In this document: in pieces, positions 22,025 to 31,462 of the stretch
Numbering within the stretch: position 1 is the first letter of the stretch
Layout: each line of letters starts with the position of its first letter
NCBI RefSeq assembly: GCF_003693445.1
Contig: NZ_RFAR01000063.1
Span: 1-64,000 of the forward strand
DNA length: 64,000 nucleotides
Direction: 5' to 3'
Source of the DNA: Aquitalea palustris
Lineage (GTDB): Bacteria; Pseudomonadota; Gammaproteobacteria; Burkholderiales; Chromobacteriaceae
Translations under genes and position numbers: made by a program
Notes under the pieces: generated by a model
What the model was told of the DNA's origin: nothing
The model's database searches: none
The model's input: the letters and a program-made list of their open reading frames with translations, nothing else

Positions 22025-22858
22025 ATGACAGAACAAAACCAACGGCAAGACCCCGGCTCTGCACCGGATGAAAAAGATCTCAACAGCAAGCTGAAAAAGC
22101 GGCTGGCGATTGCCGGTGGGCTGGTTGCCGTGGCGCTGGCGGCCATTCCCGTGCTGGACAGCATGAAAAAACCCAAAGTGGAAATGACGGCCACCACACC
22201 AGCTGGCAGCTCGGGCAAGATCGTCAACCCCAGCTCGGCGCCGGCACTGGAGCAAGCAGCAGCAGAACCCGCCGTGGAAAGCAGTGCTCCCGCAGTAGAG
22301 GCCAGCGCACCACAAACCGACGCCGGCAGCACCGCCTCGCCAGCAGCACCGACGGCAACACCACCACAGACCCCGGACATCAGCAAGACTCCGGCAGTCG
22401 CCAACAGCAAACCGGTGGCCGTGCCAGCAGCCCACCCCGCGGCCGCCAAACCTGCCAGCAAGCCTGCTCCGGCAACAGCCACCACCACTGCCCCGCAAGC
22501 GGCCACGCCGCCCGTGGCTGCGGTGACCTCCCATGCGGCACCAAGCAAGGCAGCTCCTGCCGCGCAGCCCTTACGCAGCGCCCCGGACAACGACAACAGC
22601 GTGACCCCACCGCCAGCCCCGCTAGTCAAAGCCAAGCCGGAAGGCAGCTCGCTGGGTTACAAATTGCAGCTGGGGCTGTTTTCCAGCATGGGTAATGCGG
22701 AAAAACTGGTGAAGGAATTAAAAGCCAAGGGCATAGAAGCCCACACCGAAACCCGCGTCCAGCTCGGCCCCTTCAAAACCCGCGTCGAAGCGGACGAGGC
22801 CATGGCCAAGCTGCGCAACCTTGGCTACACCCCCTTGCTGGCGCCTGCCGCGCAATAA
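22025..22858 (+). CDS. SPOR-domain inner-membrane protein
   Basis: A 277-aa protein: charged cytoplasmic N-terminus, one membrane segment at about 27-44, an Ala/Pro/Thr-rich periplasmic spacer of about 150 residues, and a C-terminal SPOR domain (about 205-277, beginning SLGYKLQLGLFSSMGNAEKL). SPOR domains bind denuded septal peptidoglycan, so a role near the division site is likely. It could be called FtsN-like, but the similarity seen is only the architecture. Monocistronic; no strong ribosome binding site. Confidence 0.82.
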   Translation: MTEQNQRQDPGSAPDEKDLNSKLKKRLAIAGGLVAVALAAIPVLDSMKKPKVEMTATTPAGSSGKIVNPSSAPALEQAAAEPAVESSAPAVEASAPQTDAGSTASPAAPTATPPQTPDISKTPAVANSKPVAVPAAHPAAAKPASKPAPATATTTAPQAATPPVAAVTSHAAPSKAAPAAQPLRSAPDNDNSVTPPPAPLVKAKPEGSSLGYKLQLGLFSSMGNAEKLVKELKAKGIEAHTETRVQLGPFKTRVEADEAMAKLRNLGYTPLLAPAAQ

Positions 22859-22941
22859 ACGCCGCCAACAGAAGCCCTGTTGCAAGTCAACGCCAGGCCC
22901 GCCGTCATGTAATGAGAGCGGGCCTGCTGCATTATGCAGAG

Positions 22942-22966
22942 AAAAAAACAGGCAGCCTGAGCTGCC
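22942..22966 (-). terminator. Terminator of the iolABEC operon
   Basis: Stem GGCAGC/GCTGCC with a 4-nt loop. On the minus strand it is followed by TG and a run of seven Ts, 43 bp past the iolA stop. An additional 8-bp inverted repeat (22895-22925) without a T-run lies behind the SPOR gene. Confidence 0.8.
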
Positions 22967-23009
22967 CGGGAAGTCCCACTGTGGATGAGGGAGTAATGCT
23001 CTTGACCTG

Positions 23010-24503
23010 CTAGCCGAGTGTCGGCATGGCAAATTCTGCGACATGCGCACGCCCTGCCGGCCAGCGACTGGTAATGGCCTTCATGCGGGTATAAAAACGG
23101 ACGCCTTCCGGACCGTGCATGTGGTGGTCGCCAAACAGCGAAGCTTTCCAGCCACCAAAGCTGTGGAAGGCCATGGGTACCGGAATCGGCACGTTGATGC
23201 CCACCATGCCCACCTGGATGCGATGGGCAAACTCACGCGCGGCCCCCCCGTCGCGGGTGAAGATGGCAGTACCGTTGCCATAAGCATGCTGGTTGATCAG
23301 CCGTACTGTCGCGTCCAGACTGTCCACCCGCACCACGGCCAGCACCGGGCCGAATATCTCTTCCTGGTAGATGGTCATGGCAGGCGTCACATGATCGAAC
23401 AGCGTGCCGCCGATGAAGAACCCCTCTTCGCAGCCTGGCACCACCAGCCCACGGCCATCCACCACCAGCGCTGCCCCTTCGGCCACGCCCTGGGCGATAT
23501 AGCCGCTTACCTTGTCCAGATGCTGGCGCGTCACCAGCGGGCCCATCTCGGCTTTGGGATCAGTACCGATATTGATACGTAGCTGGCGGGTGCGCTCGGC
23601 CAGCCGCGCCACCAGGGTATCGGCCACCTCGCCCACCGCCACCGCCACCGAGATGGCCATGCAGCGTTCACCAGCCGAGCCGTAGGCCGCGCCCATCAGC
23701 GCTTCGATGGTCATGTCCAGGTCTGCATCCGGCAGCACCACCATGTGGTTCTTGGCACCGCCCAGCGCTTGTACCCGCTTGCCATGCGCGGCACCGGTTT
23801 CATAGATGTAACGGGCAATCGGCGTGGAGCCGACAAAGCTGACCGCGGCTACGTCCGGATGGGTAAGCAGGCCATCCACCGCCAGCTTGTCACCTTGCAG
23901 CACATTGAACACACCATCCGGCAAACCGGCCTCTTTCAGCCATTCGGCGATCAGCAGGCTGGCCGACGGGTCACGTTCGGATGGCTTGAGGATGAAGGTA
24001 TTGCCGCAGGCCAGCGCCACCGGGAACATCCACATCGGCACCATGGCCGGGAAATTGAACGGTGTGATACCGGCCACCACACCCAGTGGCTGGCGCATGG
24101 TCCAGGCATCCACCCCGGTGGCCACTTGCTCGGTGTACTCACCCTTGAGCAATTGCGGAATGCCGCAGGCAAACTCCACCACTTCCAGCCCGCGCTGTAC
24201 CTCGCCCTGAGCGTCGGACTCCACCTTGCCATGCTCGCTGGAAATCACCGCTGCCAGCTCGCGCTGGCGCTCTTCCAGCATGCTTTTGAAACGGAACAGG
24301 ATGCGCGAACGCTTGAGCGGCGACAGTGCCGCCCAGGCCGGGAAAGCCGCATGGGCGGCGGCTACGGCGGCTTCGACATCTTGCGCCTCAGCCAGCACCA
24401 CCTGGGCCTGGCTGCGGCCCAGTGCCGGGTTGAACACGGCTGCGTGGCGTTGCGCTGCGCCAGCGGTGCGCTGGCCATTGATGAAATGCGGAATCTGCAA
24501 CAT
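23010..24503 (-). CDS. iolA: Malonate-/methylmalonate-semialdehyde dehydrogenase (CoA-acylating)
   Basis: The last step of inositol breakdown: malonic semialdehyde plus CoA and NAD+ to acetyl-CoA and CO2. The 497-aa ALDH fold shows [12 protein letters not shown] at 145-156 with catalytic Asn150, and the nucleophilic Cys281 in GERCMAIS. The same family member also serves valine catabolism (mmsA), but its place at the end of the iol operon supports IolA. A 105-bp gap separates it from iolB; a terminator follows. Confidence 0.95.
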   Translation of the reverse strand: MLQIPHFINGQRTAGAAQRHAAVFNPALGRSQAQVVLAEAQDVEAAVAAAHAAFPAWAALSPLKRSRILFRFKSMLEERQRELAAVISSEHGKVESDAQGEVQRGLEVVEFACGIPQLLKGEYTEQVATGVDAWTMRQPLGVVAGITPFNFPAMVPMWMFPVALACGNTFILKPSERDPSASLLIAEWLKEAGLPDGVFNVLQGDKLAVDGLLTHPDVAAVSFVGSTPIARYIYETGAAHGKRVQALGGAKNHMVVLPDADLDMTIEALMGAAYGSAGERCMAISVAVAVGEVADTLVARLAERTRQLRINIGTDPKAEMGPLVTRQHLDKVSGYIAQGVAEGAALVVDGRGLVVPGCEEGFFIGGTLFDHVTPAMTIYQEEIFGPVLAVVRVDSLDATVRLINQHAYGNGTAIFTRDGGAAREFAHRIQVGMVGINVPIPVPMAFHSFGGWKASLFGDHHMHGPEGVRFYTRMKAITSRWPAGRAHVAEFAMPTLG

Positions 24504-24608
24504 GGTTTCTCCTTGCGGTGGGCAAGCCGGGGGCCTGCCTGTCGTCGGTCGGCATCAAAACGGAATCGGTGGGGATGAGAGCGGCCCGTCAGGGCGGGCC
24601 TGTCGGCT

Positions 24609-25406
24609 TCAGTCCGGCAGCTGCAGCAGCCACTCATGCTGCGGGTCGTTGCGGAAGCACCATTGGCGCTTGGGCCCGGCCATCACGTTGAGGTAATAGG
24701 ACTGGTAGCCATAAGGCACACATACCGGGTGATAACCACGTGGCACCATCATCACGTCGTGGTTTTCCACCGCATGGGATTCGTCCAGGCTGCGGTCATC
24801 GGTATAGACACGCTGGAAGGCAAAGCCCTGCGGCGGGTCGATGCGGTGGTAGTAGGTTTCTTCCAGCACGCTTTCCGCCGGCAGATTATCCAGATCGTGC
24901 TTGTGCGGCGGGTAGCTGGAAGAATGGCCGGACGGGGTGATGACTTCCACCACCAGCAGGCCGTCGGCTGGCTCGGTTTGCGGCAGGATGTCGGTGACGT
25001 AACGGGTATTGGCCCCCTTGCCACGCACGCTGCGCTGCATGCTGGCAGGTGCAATCAGCCGCACCTCTCGCCCCGGCTGGCCGGGGGCCGAGCACAACGC
25101 CACTTCAGCCGGAGTCAGTGCAGTGATGGTGAGTGGTTCTCCCGCCGGGACATACACTGCCCACGGGGCCTGCTCGTCAAACACGCTGCTGCGCTCACCC
25201 AGGCTGTCCCAATGCTGCGTGCCCGCCGCTACCGCCACCTTGCCGGTGAGCACTACCAGACAGCATTCGCGTCCGGCCTCCTGCCAATGCTCCTGCTCGC
25301 CCACATCCAGCCGCAGAGCCCGGAAACCGACATGCTGCCAGTTGGCACGCTGCGGGGTGATGTCGGCAATCTCGCGTCCCTTGCCTGCCTTGACCAGCAA
25401 ACTCAT
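24609..25406 (-). CDS. iolB: 5-deoxy-glucuronate isomerase
   Basis: A 265-aa bicupin isomerase converting 5-deoxy-D-glucuronate to 5-dehydro-2-deoxy-D-gluconate. Metal-binding candidates are His168 and His170 in PPHKHD, the EE pair at 182-183 and His187. The frame stays open far upstream through iolE, but the real start is the ATG at 25406, whose ATGA overlaps the iolE stop and gives the expected length. Confidence 0.95.
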   Translation of the reverse strand: MSLLVKAGKGREIADITPQRANWQHVGFRALRLDVGEQEHWQEAGRECCLVVLTGKVAVAAGTQHWDSLGERSSVFDEQAPWAVYVPAGEPLTITALTPAEVALCSAPGQPGREVRLIAPASMQRSVRGKGANTRYVTDILPQTEPADGLLVVEVITPSGHSSSYPPHKHDLDNLPAESVLEETYYHRIDPPQGFAFQRVYTDDRSLDESHAVENHDVMMVPRGYHPVCVPYGYQSYYLNVMAGPKRQWCFRNDPQHEWLLQLPD

Positions 25407-26320
25407 GCCACAGTCCTTTCCTGCTGATTGATGGCAGCCACCAGGCCGGACAGGGTGCGATAGCCCTTGTCGGCGTATTCGTAGCTGGGGGCCACCACCG
25501 GGTCCTGCTCGGCCTCCACCACCAGCCAGCCGGCATAGTCGTGCTCGGCCAGGGTATGCAGGATGGCCGCAAAATCGATGCAGCCATCGCCTGGCACGGT
25601 AAAGGCGCCGTTGATTACCGCCTGCAGAAAGCTCCAGTTGCCGTTCCAGGCTTGCGCCACCACTTGCGGGCGCACGTCCTTGCAATGCACATGCACCACG
25701 CGGGCAATATGCTTGCGTAGCACGGCCAGGGCATCGCCACCGGCGAAGGTGATGTGGCCGCTGTCGAACAGCAGGCCCACTTCCGGCCCGGTCACCACCA
25801 TCAGCTGGTCGATGTCCTGTGCCGTTTCCACATAGGCTCCCATGTGGTGGTGGTAGGCCAGGGTGATGCCACGCGATTGCAGGTGGCGGGCAAATTCGTT
25901 CAGCCGCGCGCCATAGGCCAGCCATTGCTGCTGGCTATTGAAGCGCGGGCGCTTGTACAGCGGCTGCGGCTGGCCTTGAATGGCGCTGGCCACTTCGCCA
26001 TACACCATCACCTGGCAGCCGTTGTGCACCAGCAATTGCAGATGCGGCTCTACCCGGCGGATTTCGTCTTCTACCGTGCCCTCGGCCAGCAAGCCGGAGT
26101 GCCAGCCGGAAATGCAGGCCACGCCATAGGGCTGTAGCACGGCGGCCAGCGCGGCCGGGTCACGCGGAAACTTGTTGCCCAGTTCGAAGCCCTGATAACC
26201 GATGCGCGAGCCTTCGGCCAGGATGGTGTCCAGCGTGACGTCACCGCCCAGCGAAGGCAGGTCGTCATTGCACCAGGAAATGGGGTTGATGCCGATTTTT
26301 ACCTTGAATGGCTTGCTCAT
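25403..26320 (-). CDS. iolE: myo-Inosose-2 dehydratase
   Basis: Dehydrates 2-keto-myo-inositol to 3D-trihydroxycyclohexane-1,2-dione. A 305-aa TIM-barrel protein of the xylose-isomerase-like group. The start VKIGINPISWCNDDLPSLGG and the C-terminal VVEAEQDPV are characteristic of IolE. It is translationally coupled to iolB through a 4-nt overlap and lies 17 bp after iolC. Confidence 0.95.
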   Translation of the reverse strand: MSKPFKVKIGINPISWCNDDLPSLGGDVTLDTILAEGSRIGYQGFELGNKFPRDPAALAAVLQPYGVACISGWHSGLLAEGTVEDEIRRVEPHLQLLVHNGCQVMVYGEVASAIQGQPQPLYKRPRFNSQQQWLAYGARLNEFARHLQSRGITLAYHHHMGAYVETAQDIDQLMVVTGPEVGLLFDSGHITFAGGDALAVLRKHIARVVHVHCKDVRPQVVAQAWNGNWSFLQAVINGAFTVPGDGCIDFAAILHTLAEHDYAGWLVVEAEQDPVVAPSYEYADKGYRTLSGLVAAINQQERTVA

Positions 26321-26337
26321 TATTCTCTCCCGGTGGT

Positions 26338-28284
26338 TCAGCGCGGCTGGCGACGGCTGCGCCAGATGTCGATCAGGGTTTCAAAATTGGCACGGGCGGC
26401 GCTGATCAGCCCGGCATCATCCAGTTCGCCGGCTAGCCAGCGTTGTGATGGCTCGTGGAACAGCGTGCGCCCCACCATGAAGCCACGGCAGCTGGTGCTG
26501 GCTGCCGCATCGGCAAAGCCCTGGCGCAGCACATCCAGCGAGGCATGCAAGCCCAGCAGCACCACGCCACGGCAATAGGGGTCGCGCTCGGCCAGCAGGG
26601 CATCCACCGCCTGCCATTGCGCGCGGCTCATCGACTCCAGCTTCCACCATTCCGGATAAATGCCCAGATTGTAGAAACGCTTGAGGGCGCGCAGCACGGT
26701 ATCCGGCTGCTGCGGCAGCTTTTTCGACGGAATCACTTCCAGCAACAGCTCATGGCCACTCAGTTGCGCCGCCTCGTAAATGGCACGCACCTGAGCTTCC
26801 TGCTCCAGCCGGTTTTCCAGCGTGTCGTCCGGGTGGTACTGCACCAGGCATTTGATGATGTGTTCCTGTGGCCAGCTTTCCAGCCGCGCGGTAGCGGTGC
26901 GGCCACGGTCGAACTCCAGCGGATTGGAGCCGGGTAGCTCCACCGGACGGCCTATCCACCAGCCACGCCCGGTAGCCGCGTAGATGGCATCCTCACCGTA
27001 GCGGTCGTCCACCAGGATGCCGATATGGCCTTGCAGTTGCAGCGCGGCCTCGGTTTCGGCTACCGCCTGGACCAGCAGGTTCTTGAGGCTGGAAATGCGC
27101 GCTTCATCGACCCCGCTCTGCTGCGCCAGCTCGAAAAACTGCTTGCGATGGTCAAAGGCGAAAACACACAGATCGTCCCATTGCTTGCGCTGGATGCTGA
27201 CCCGATGCAGGCGATTGAGCGTGGCATCATCACCAGGACGTAGCGGTGTTGTTTCCAGGCCGAGGAAATAATCCAGCTCGGCCGGGGTGGGCATGGCCGG
27301 CGAGCAGCCATGGCGCGATACCACCAGCGCGCCGCAGGCATTGGCACGGGTGCAGCACCAGCCGTAATCGCGGCCATTGAGCCAGCCGGACAGGAAGCCC
27401 GACAGAAAGGCATCGCCAGCCCCCAGCACATTCATCACCTCCACCTGTGCGCTCTTGACCGAGAAGGCATCCTCGATGCGCTCAGGAATGGCTGCCGGAA
27501 TCACCGCGCAGCCCAGCGGCCCGCGTTTCACCACCAGTGTGGCCTGCGGGGCCAGCTGGCGCACGACAGCCAGGCTGGTGAGCAAATCGTCCGAGCCGCC
27601 GGCGATATTGATTTCTTCTTCGGTACCGACAATCAGGTCAAACAGCGGCAGTACCGACTGCAGATGGGCGGTGACGCCATCGCTGGCGATATAACGCTGT
27701 TCGCCATTGCCACGCCCGGTAATGCCCCACAGCACCGGGCGGTAATCGATGTCCAGCACGGTGCGTACATCATGCTGACGGGCCAGGGCCAGGGCCTTGC
27801 GGCTGGCAGCATTGACCTTGGCGCTGGAAAAATGGGTGCCGGTAATCAGCAGCGCCTTGCTGGAAGCGATGAAGTCTTCATCGATATCCGCTTCTTCCAG
27901 CGCCATGTCGGCGCAGTTTTCACGGTAGAACAGCAGGGGGAAGGTATCGCGGTCCTTGATGCCCAGCAGCACCAGCGCGGTCAGCCGTTCCGGGTCCACT
28001 TTCACCTGGCTGACATCGCAACCTTCCGCCGACAGGGTTTGCAGCAGGTAGCGCCCCATGTGTTCGTCGCCCACGCGGGACAGCATGGCGGACTTCAGGC
28101 CCAGCCGGGCGGTGCCGAAGGCGATATTGGCCGAGGAGCCGCCCAGATAACGGGCAAAGCTGCTGGCGTCTTCCAGCCGGGCTCCCAGTTGGCGGGCATA
28201 CAGGTCGATGGCCAACCGCCCCAGACAAATCAGATCCAGCGGTCGGTCTGCAGCAAAATGGGTGGTGTTTTGCATGGTGTGCAT
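26338..28284 (-). CDS. iolC: Bifunctional IolC: 5-dehydro-2-deoxygluconokinase fused to a DUF2090 aldolase-like domain
   Basis: The N-terminal PfkB kinase domain (about 15-330) phosphorylates 5-dehydro-2-deoxygluconate. The catalytic anion-hole motif GAGDAF is at 288-293, and an N-terminal LGGSSANIAFG loop is present. The C-terminal half (about 345-640, starting near FAFDHRKQF) is a DUF2090 domain thought to act as the 5-dehydro-2-deoxyphosphogluconate aldolase. That would explain the absence of a separate iolJ in the island. Two candidate ATGs (28284 and 28275), neither with a strong ribosome binding site. First gene of iolC-E-B-A, divergent from the repressor. Confidence 0.92.
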   Translation of the reverse strand: MHTMQNTTHFAADRPLDLICLGRLAIDLYARQLGARLEDASSFARYLGGSSANIAFGTARLGLKSAMLSRVGDEHMGRYLLQTLSAEGCDVSQVKVDPERLTALVLLGIKDRDTFPLLFYRENCADMALEEADIDEDFIASSKALLITGTHFSSAKVNAASRKALALARQHDVRTVLDIDYRPVLWGITGRGNGEQRYIASDGVTAHLQSVLPLFDLIVGTEEEINIAGGSDDLLTSLAVVRQLAPQATLVVKRGPLGCAVIPAAIPERIEDAFSVKSAQVEVMNVLGAGDAFLSGFLSGWLNGRDYGWCCTRANACGALVVSRHGCSPAMPTPAELDYFLGLETTPLRPGDDATLNRLHRVSIQRKQWDDLCVFAFDHRKQFFELAQQSGVDEARISSLKNLLVQAVAETEAALQLQGHIGILVDDRYGEDAIYAATGRGWWIGRPVELPGSNPLEFDRGRTATARLESWPQEHIIKCLVQYHPDDTLENRLEQEAQVRAIYEAAQLSGHELLLEVIPSKKLPQQPDTVLRALKRFYNLGIYPEWWKLESMSRAQWQAVDALLAERDPYCRGVVLLGLHASLDVLRQGFADAAASTSCRGFMVGRTLFHEPSQRWLAGELDDAGLISAARANFETLIDIWRSRRQPR

Positions 28285-28416
28285 TCTATGTCTCGTTAAG
28301 TGACTGTCCGCCGCTGCGGCCCACCTCCACCCGCCCGGGGAAGAGTGCCGTCAGCCATATCGGTTGCAGCCAGCATAAAACGCGGCCACGGCAAACGCAA
28401 CATTTTTTTCGTATTT

Positions 28417-28440
28417 AATTTCTAATAGAAATTTATTTCC
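28417..28440. promoter_or_regulatory. Predicted IolR operator cluster in the iolC-iolR intergenic region
   Basis: AATTTCT-AAT-AGAAATT is a perfect 7-bp inverted repeat (28417-28433). It overlaps AGAAATTTATTTCC (28427-28440), a GAA-N6-TTC element. A further GAAAT...TTTCTAAC stretch follows to 28458. Very AT-rich compared with its surroundings. Likely controls both iolC and the divergent repressor gene. Confidence 0.6.
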
Positions 28441-28510
28441 GAAATAATTTTTTCTAACTGGGTCGATTCCCACTAAAATAGGACGGTCCAGACAGCAGAA
28501 ACTTCACAAC

Positions 28511-29377
28511 ATGAGCAAGGAAATGAGCGCCGACCAGCTGATGCAGCGGATTGCCGAGGAATACGAAGGCCTGAGCAAGCAGCTGAAAGTGATTGCCAAA
28601 TATATCGAGGAACACCGCCAGACACTGATCCTGGAGCGGATAACCGATATCGCCCAGGCCTGCGAAGTGCAGCCATCGGCTATTGTGCGTTTTGCCCAGC
28701 GCTTTGGCTTCAGCGGTTTTTCCGACATGCAGGCGGTGTTTCGCGATGCCTTTGCCCCGGCGGCCAGCAACGTCAACAATTACCAGAAGCGCATCCGCAG
28801 CGTGATTGCCACCCAGGACACGCCGCTGAGCAACACCCAGGTGACGCAGAACTTCATTGCCGCCTGTCAGCAAGGCCTGGACGAGCTGGGTCAGACGCTG
28901 GACCCGGTTGCCATCGACAAGGCGGTGGATCTGCTGGTGAAGGCAGACAATATCTATGTGGTGGCAGTGCGACGCATGTTCCCGATTGCCAGTTATATCA
29001 GCTACGCCTTGCAGCACACGGCCAAGCGCGTGCATCTGGTATCCGGCCTGGGTGGCATGTACCACGACCAGATCCGCAGCATTCGCGAAAACGACTTGCT
29101 GATTGCCATCAGCTTTCAGCCCTATGGCAGGGAAACCCGCTACTGCGCGCGCGTGGCCGCCCAAAGCAAGGCGAAGCAGCTGGTGATTACCGACAGTCAG
29201 CTCAGCCCGCTGTCGCGCCATGCCGATGCCGTGCTGACGGTAAAGGAAGGCAGCGCCTTTGCCTTCCGTTCGCTCACCAGCACCATCAGCCTGTGTCAGG
29301 CACTATTCATTGCCCTGTCTTACCGGCTGGAACTGGTGATTGAAGAGACCCGCGACGCCGGGGCTTACGACGACTGA
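28511..29377 (+). CDS. iolR: RpiR/MurR-family transcriptional regulator, probable inositol repressor
   Basis: A 288-aa regulator with an N-terminal helix-turn-helix (about 1-78, containing ERITDIAQACEVQPSAIVRF) and a C-terminal SIS sugar-isomerase domain (about 130-265) that would bind a phosphorylated inositol intermediate. RpiR-type IolR proteins repress iol genes in rhizobia. It is divergent from iolC across an AT-rich region with repeated palindromes. The ATG lacks a good ribosome binding site; another in-frame ATG lies 12 nt downstream. Its 3' end overlaps the convergent exporter gene by about 70 bp. Confidence 0.85.
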   Translation: MSKEMSADQLMQRIAEEYEGLSKQLKVIAKYIEEHRQTLILERITDIAQACEVQPSAIVRFAQRFGFSGFSDMQAVFRDAFAPAASNVNNYQKRIRSVIATQDTPLSNTQVTQNFIAACQQGLDELGQTLDPVAIDKAVDLLVKADNIYVVAVRRMFPIASYISYALQHTAKRVHLVSGLGGMYHDQIRSIRENDLLIAISFQPYGRETRYCARVAAQSKAKQLVITDSQLSPLSRHADAVLTVKEGSAFAFRSLTSTISLCQALFIALSYRLELVIEETRDAGAYDD

Positions 29378-30218
29378 CCAGCAAGGATGACATGATCAGC
29401 CCGGCGCCGGCCAACTGGCTGGCGCTCATGCTGCTGCCAAACCACAGCCAGGCCAGCATGGCGGTCCATACCGGCTCCAGCAGCAGAATGAAGGCCGAAC
29501 GCTGCATAGTCACCCGCGCCTGTGCCCAGCCCTGCAGGAAGAAACGACCGCAGGTAGCCAGCAGGATGCTGACCAGCAGCCAGCCCCACAGCGCCGGACT
29601 CAGGCTGGCGGGCCACCGCTCCACCATCACACTGCCGGCAAAACCGGCCAGCCCCGCCAGCAATAGCTGCAAGGCAGTCAGTGACAAGGCCGGTGCGCGG
29701 GCACCGGCACGCCCGTTCAGATTGAGAAACACCGACATTGCCACGGCCGAGGCCAGAAACAGGCTATCCGCCGCGTCCAGTTGCCAGCCGCCATGCAAGG
29801 CCATGGCCGCCACCCCGAGTACCGCCAGCGGCATCGCCCACAAGGTCTGCGCCAGCAGCACCGTGCCAAACATCAATCGCGCCAGCACCGGGGCCAGCAC
29901 CACCCCCAGGCTGCCGATGAAGGCGCCCACCCCCAGGTTATTGCTCAGCTGCAAGGCCAGCATCCACAGCACCATGGCCAGCGCCAGCATGGCGGCACTC
30001 CACCAGCTGGTAGCAGGCAAACGCCACGGCAATGGCTGAGCACGCAGGCGCGCTAACGCCGCCAGCACCGCACCGGCGCTGGCAAAACGCACGCCCAGAA
30101 ACAGCAGTGGCGGCATGCCGCGCAAGACTTCCTTGGAACACAGCCAGCCAAAGCCGGCAATCAGGGTAACCAATACCAGGCTGGCTTCGGCCAGCCCGGG
30201 GCGCAGAGCACGATTCAA
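29307..30218 (-). CDS. EamA/DMT-family transporter
   Basis: A 303-aa protein with about 10 membrane segments in two EamA repeats, the fold of drug/metabolite exporters; substrate unknown. It probably begins with TTG at 30218, preceded at about 10 nt by GGGAAGG; no ATG in this frame gives the first membrane helix. The C-terminal 24 codons overlap the convergent iolR gene. It lies downstream of the inositol ABC genes on the same strand, but a terminator separates them. Confidence 0.8.
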   Translation of the reverse strand: MNRALRPGLAEASLVLVTLIAGFGWLCSKEVLRGMPPLLFLGVRFASAGAVLAALARLRAQPLPWRLPATSWWSAAMLALAMVLWMLALQLSNNLGVGAFIGSLGVVLAPVLARLMFGTVLLAQTLWAMPLAVLGVAAMALHGGWQLDAADSLFLASAVAMSVFLNLNGRAGARAPALSLTALQLLLAGLAGFAGSVMVERWPASLSPALWGWLLVSILLATCGRFFLQGWAQARVTMQRSAFILLLEPVWTAMLAWLWFGSSMSASQLAGAGLIMSSLLVSRRKPRRRGSLQSPVPAGKTGQ

Positions 30219-30245
30219 GACAACAACACCTTCCCGCCATTAATG

Positions 30246-30271
30246 AAAAAACGGGAAGGCTCGCCTTCCCG
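30246..30271 (-). terminator. Terminator after the sugar ABC operon
   Basis: CGGGAAGGC/GCCTTCCCG, a perfect 9-bp stem followed on the minus strand by six Ts. Confidence 0.85.
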
Positions 30272-30324
30272 ATCAACACCCTGCTGAGAAATTCATGTGC
30301 AAACCACAGGCTGAATACAAGCGA

Positions 30325-30365
30325 CAGGGTGTCACTCCGGCAACAGTTTAACCGGAGTCACACCC
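30325..30365. repeat. 15-bp inverted repeat behind the permease gene
   Basis: AGGGTGTCACTCCGG pairs with CCGGAGTCACACCCT with one mismatch around an 11-nt loop. It lacks a T-run and lies 20 bp past the permease stop, in front of the true terminator; it may protect the mRNA 3' end. Confidence 0.7.
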
Positions 30366-30385
30366 TGCGTCGTAGCAGCTGGCAG

Positions 30386-31411
30386 TTAGCTGCGGCGGTT
30401 ACGCTGGCGGTACTGGTCGGCCACCACCGCCACCACGATGATGATGCCTTTGACGATTTCCTGGTAATAGGCATCGATGCGCAGGAAGGTGAAACCCGAG
30501 GTCATGGTGCCCAGGATCAGCGTGCCGATGACGGTGCCGGTAATCTTGCCCAGACCGCCATTAAGCGAGGTGCCACCAATCACCGCAGCGGCAATCGCAT
30601 CCAGCTCGTACATCATGCCCATGCCGGCCTGGCCGGATACCGCCCGCGCCGAGGTCACCACCCCGGCCAGCCCCGACAGCAGGCCGGCCACGGTATACAC
30701 CAGGATCAGGTGTCGGTTGACATTGATGCCGGCCACACGGGCGGCAGCACGGTTGGCACCGATGGCATAGGTGTATTTGCCGTAGCGGGTGTAGCTGAGA
30801 ATGATGTGGAACACCAGCGCCGTTACCAGGAAGATGATCACCGGATTGATGCCGGCACCAATGGCCGCGTAGTTATCCGACAGCATGCTGATGGGCTCAC
30901 CCTGGGTGTACCACTTGGCCATGCCGCGCGCAGTCACCATCACGCCCAGAGTGGCGATGAAGGGTGGAATGGCGGTTTTGGCAATCACCGTGCCGTTGAT
31001 CAGCCCGCATACCAGCCCCACCAGCAGACCGGCTGCCAGCGGTGCAATCACCGGCAGGTCGGTCAGCGTGGGAAAGACTGCGCGGGCAAAATCCGAAGTC
31101 TGCGCCAGACTGGCCGACACCATGGCGGTGAGTGCCACCACCGAGCCTGAGGACAAATCGATGCCGCCCATGATGATGATCTGGGTGACGCCGACGGCGA
31201 TGATGCCGATGACCGACACCTGCAGAATCATCACGATGAGCCTTTCCTTGTTGGCGATAAAGCTCTGGCCAACAAAAATCCAGCCCAACAGTTCAAAAAT
31301 CAGGGCCACGCCCAGCAGCACCATGAAGATGCGCGCTTCGGCCGGCAGTTTGAACCGGAATGCACCGGGCTTGGGAGATTTGCCCAGTGCTTGCGTATTG
31401 CTGATTGCCAT
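30386..31411 (-). CDS. Sugar/inositol ABC transporter permease (RbsC family)
   Basis: A 341-aa integral membrane protein of the ribose-type (CUT2) permease family, with about 8-10 segments. The conserved GGIDLSSGSVVALTAMVSA block near 106-124 and the GGTSLNGGLG block near 265 are typical. Together with the ATPase and binding protein upstream it forms one importer. Position inside the iol island indicates inositol as substrate, which is inference; sequence alone cannot separate inositol from ribose. Confidence 0.9.
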   Translation of the reverse strand: MAISNTQALGKSPKPGAFRFKLPAEARIFMVLLGVALIFELLGWIFVGQSFIANKERLIVMILQVSVIGIIAVGVTQIIIMGGIDLSSGSVVALTAMVSASLAQTSDFARAVFPTLTDLPVIAPLAAGLLVGLVCGLINGTVIAKTAIPPFIATLGVMVTARGMAKWYTQGEPISMLSDNYAAIGAGINPVIIFLVTALVFHIILSYTRYGKYTYAIGANRAAARVAGINVNRHLILVYTVAGLLSGLAGVVTSARAVSGQAGMGMMYELDAIAAAVIGGTSLNGGLGKITGTVIGTLILGTMTSGFTFLRIDAYYQEIVKGIIIVVAVVADQYRQRNRRS

Positions 31412-31462
31412 GTTGTCTTCTCCTGCTGTTATTGTGCTTGCCTGCCGTAACCAACCAAGCGG

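Noticed and set aside
22895-22925. Terminator for the SPOR-domain gene
   Set aside because: An 8-bp inverted repeat is present, but the loop is 15 nt and no T-run follows on the plus strand.
25407-25925. Long N-terminal extension of iolB
   Set aside because: The extension overlaps iolE out of frame and has no family similarity; the ATG at 25406 gives the normal length.
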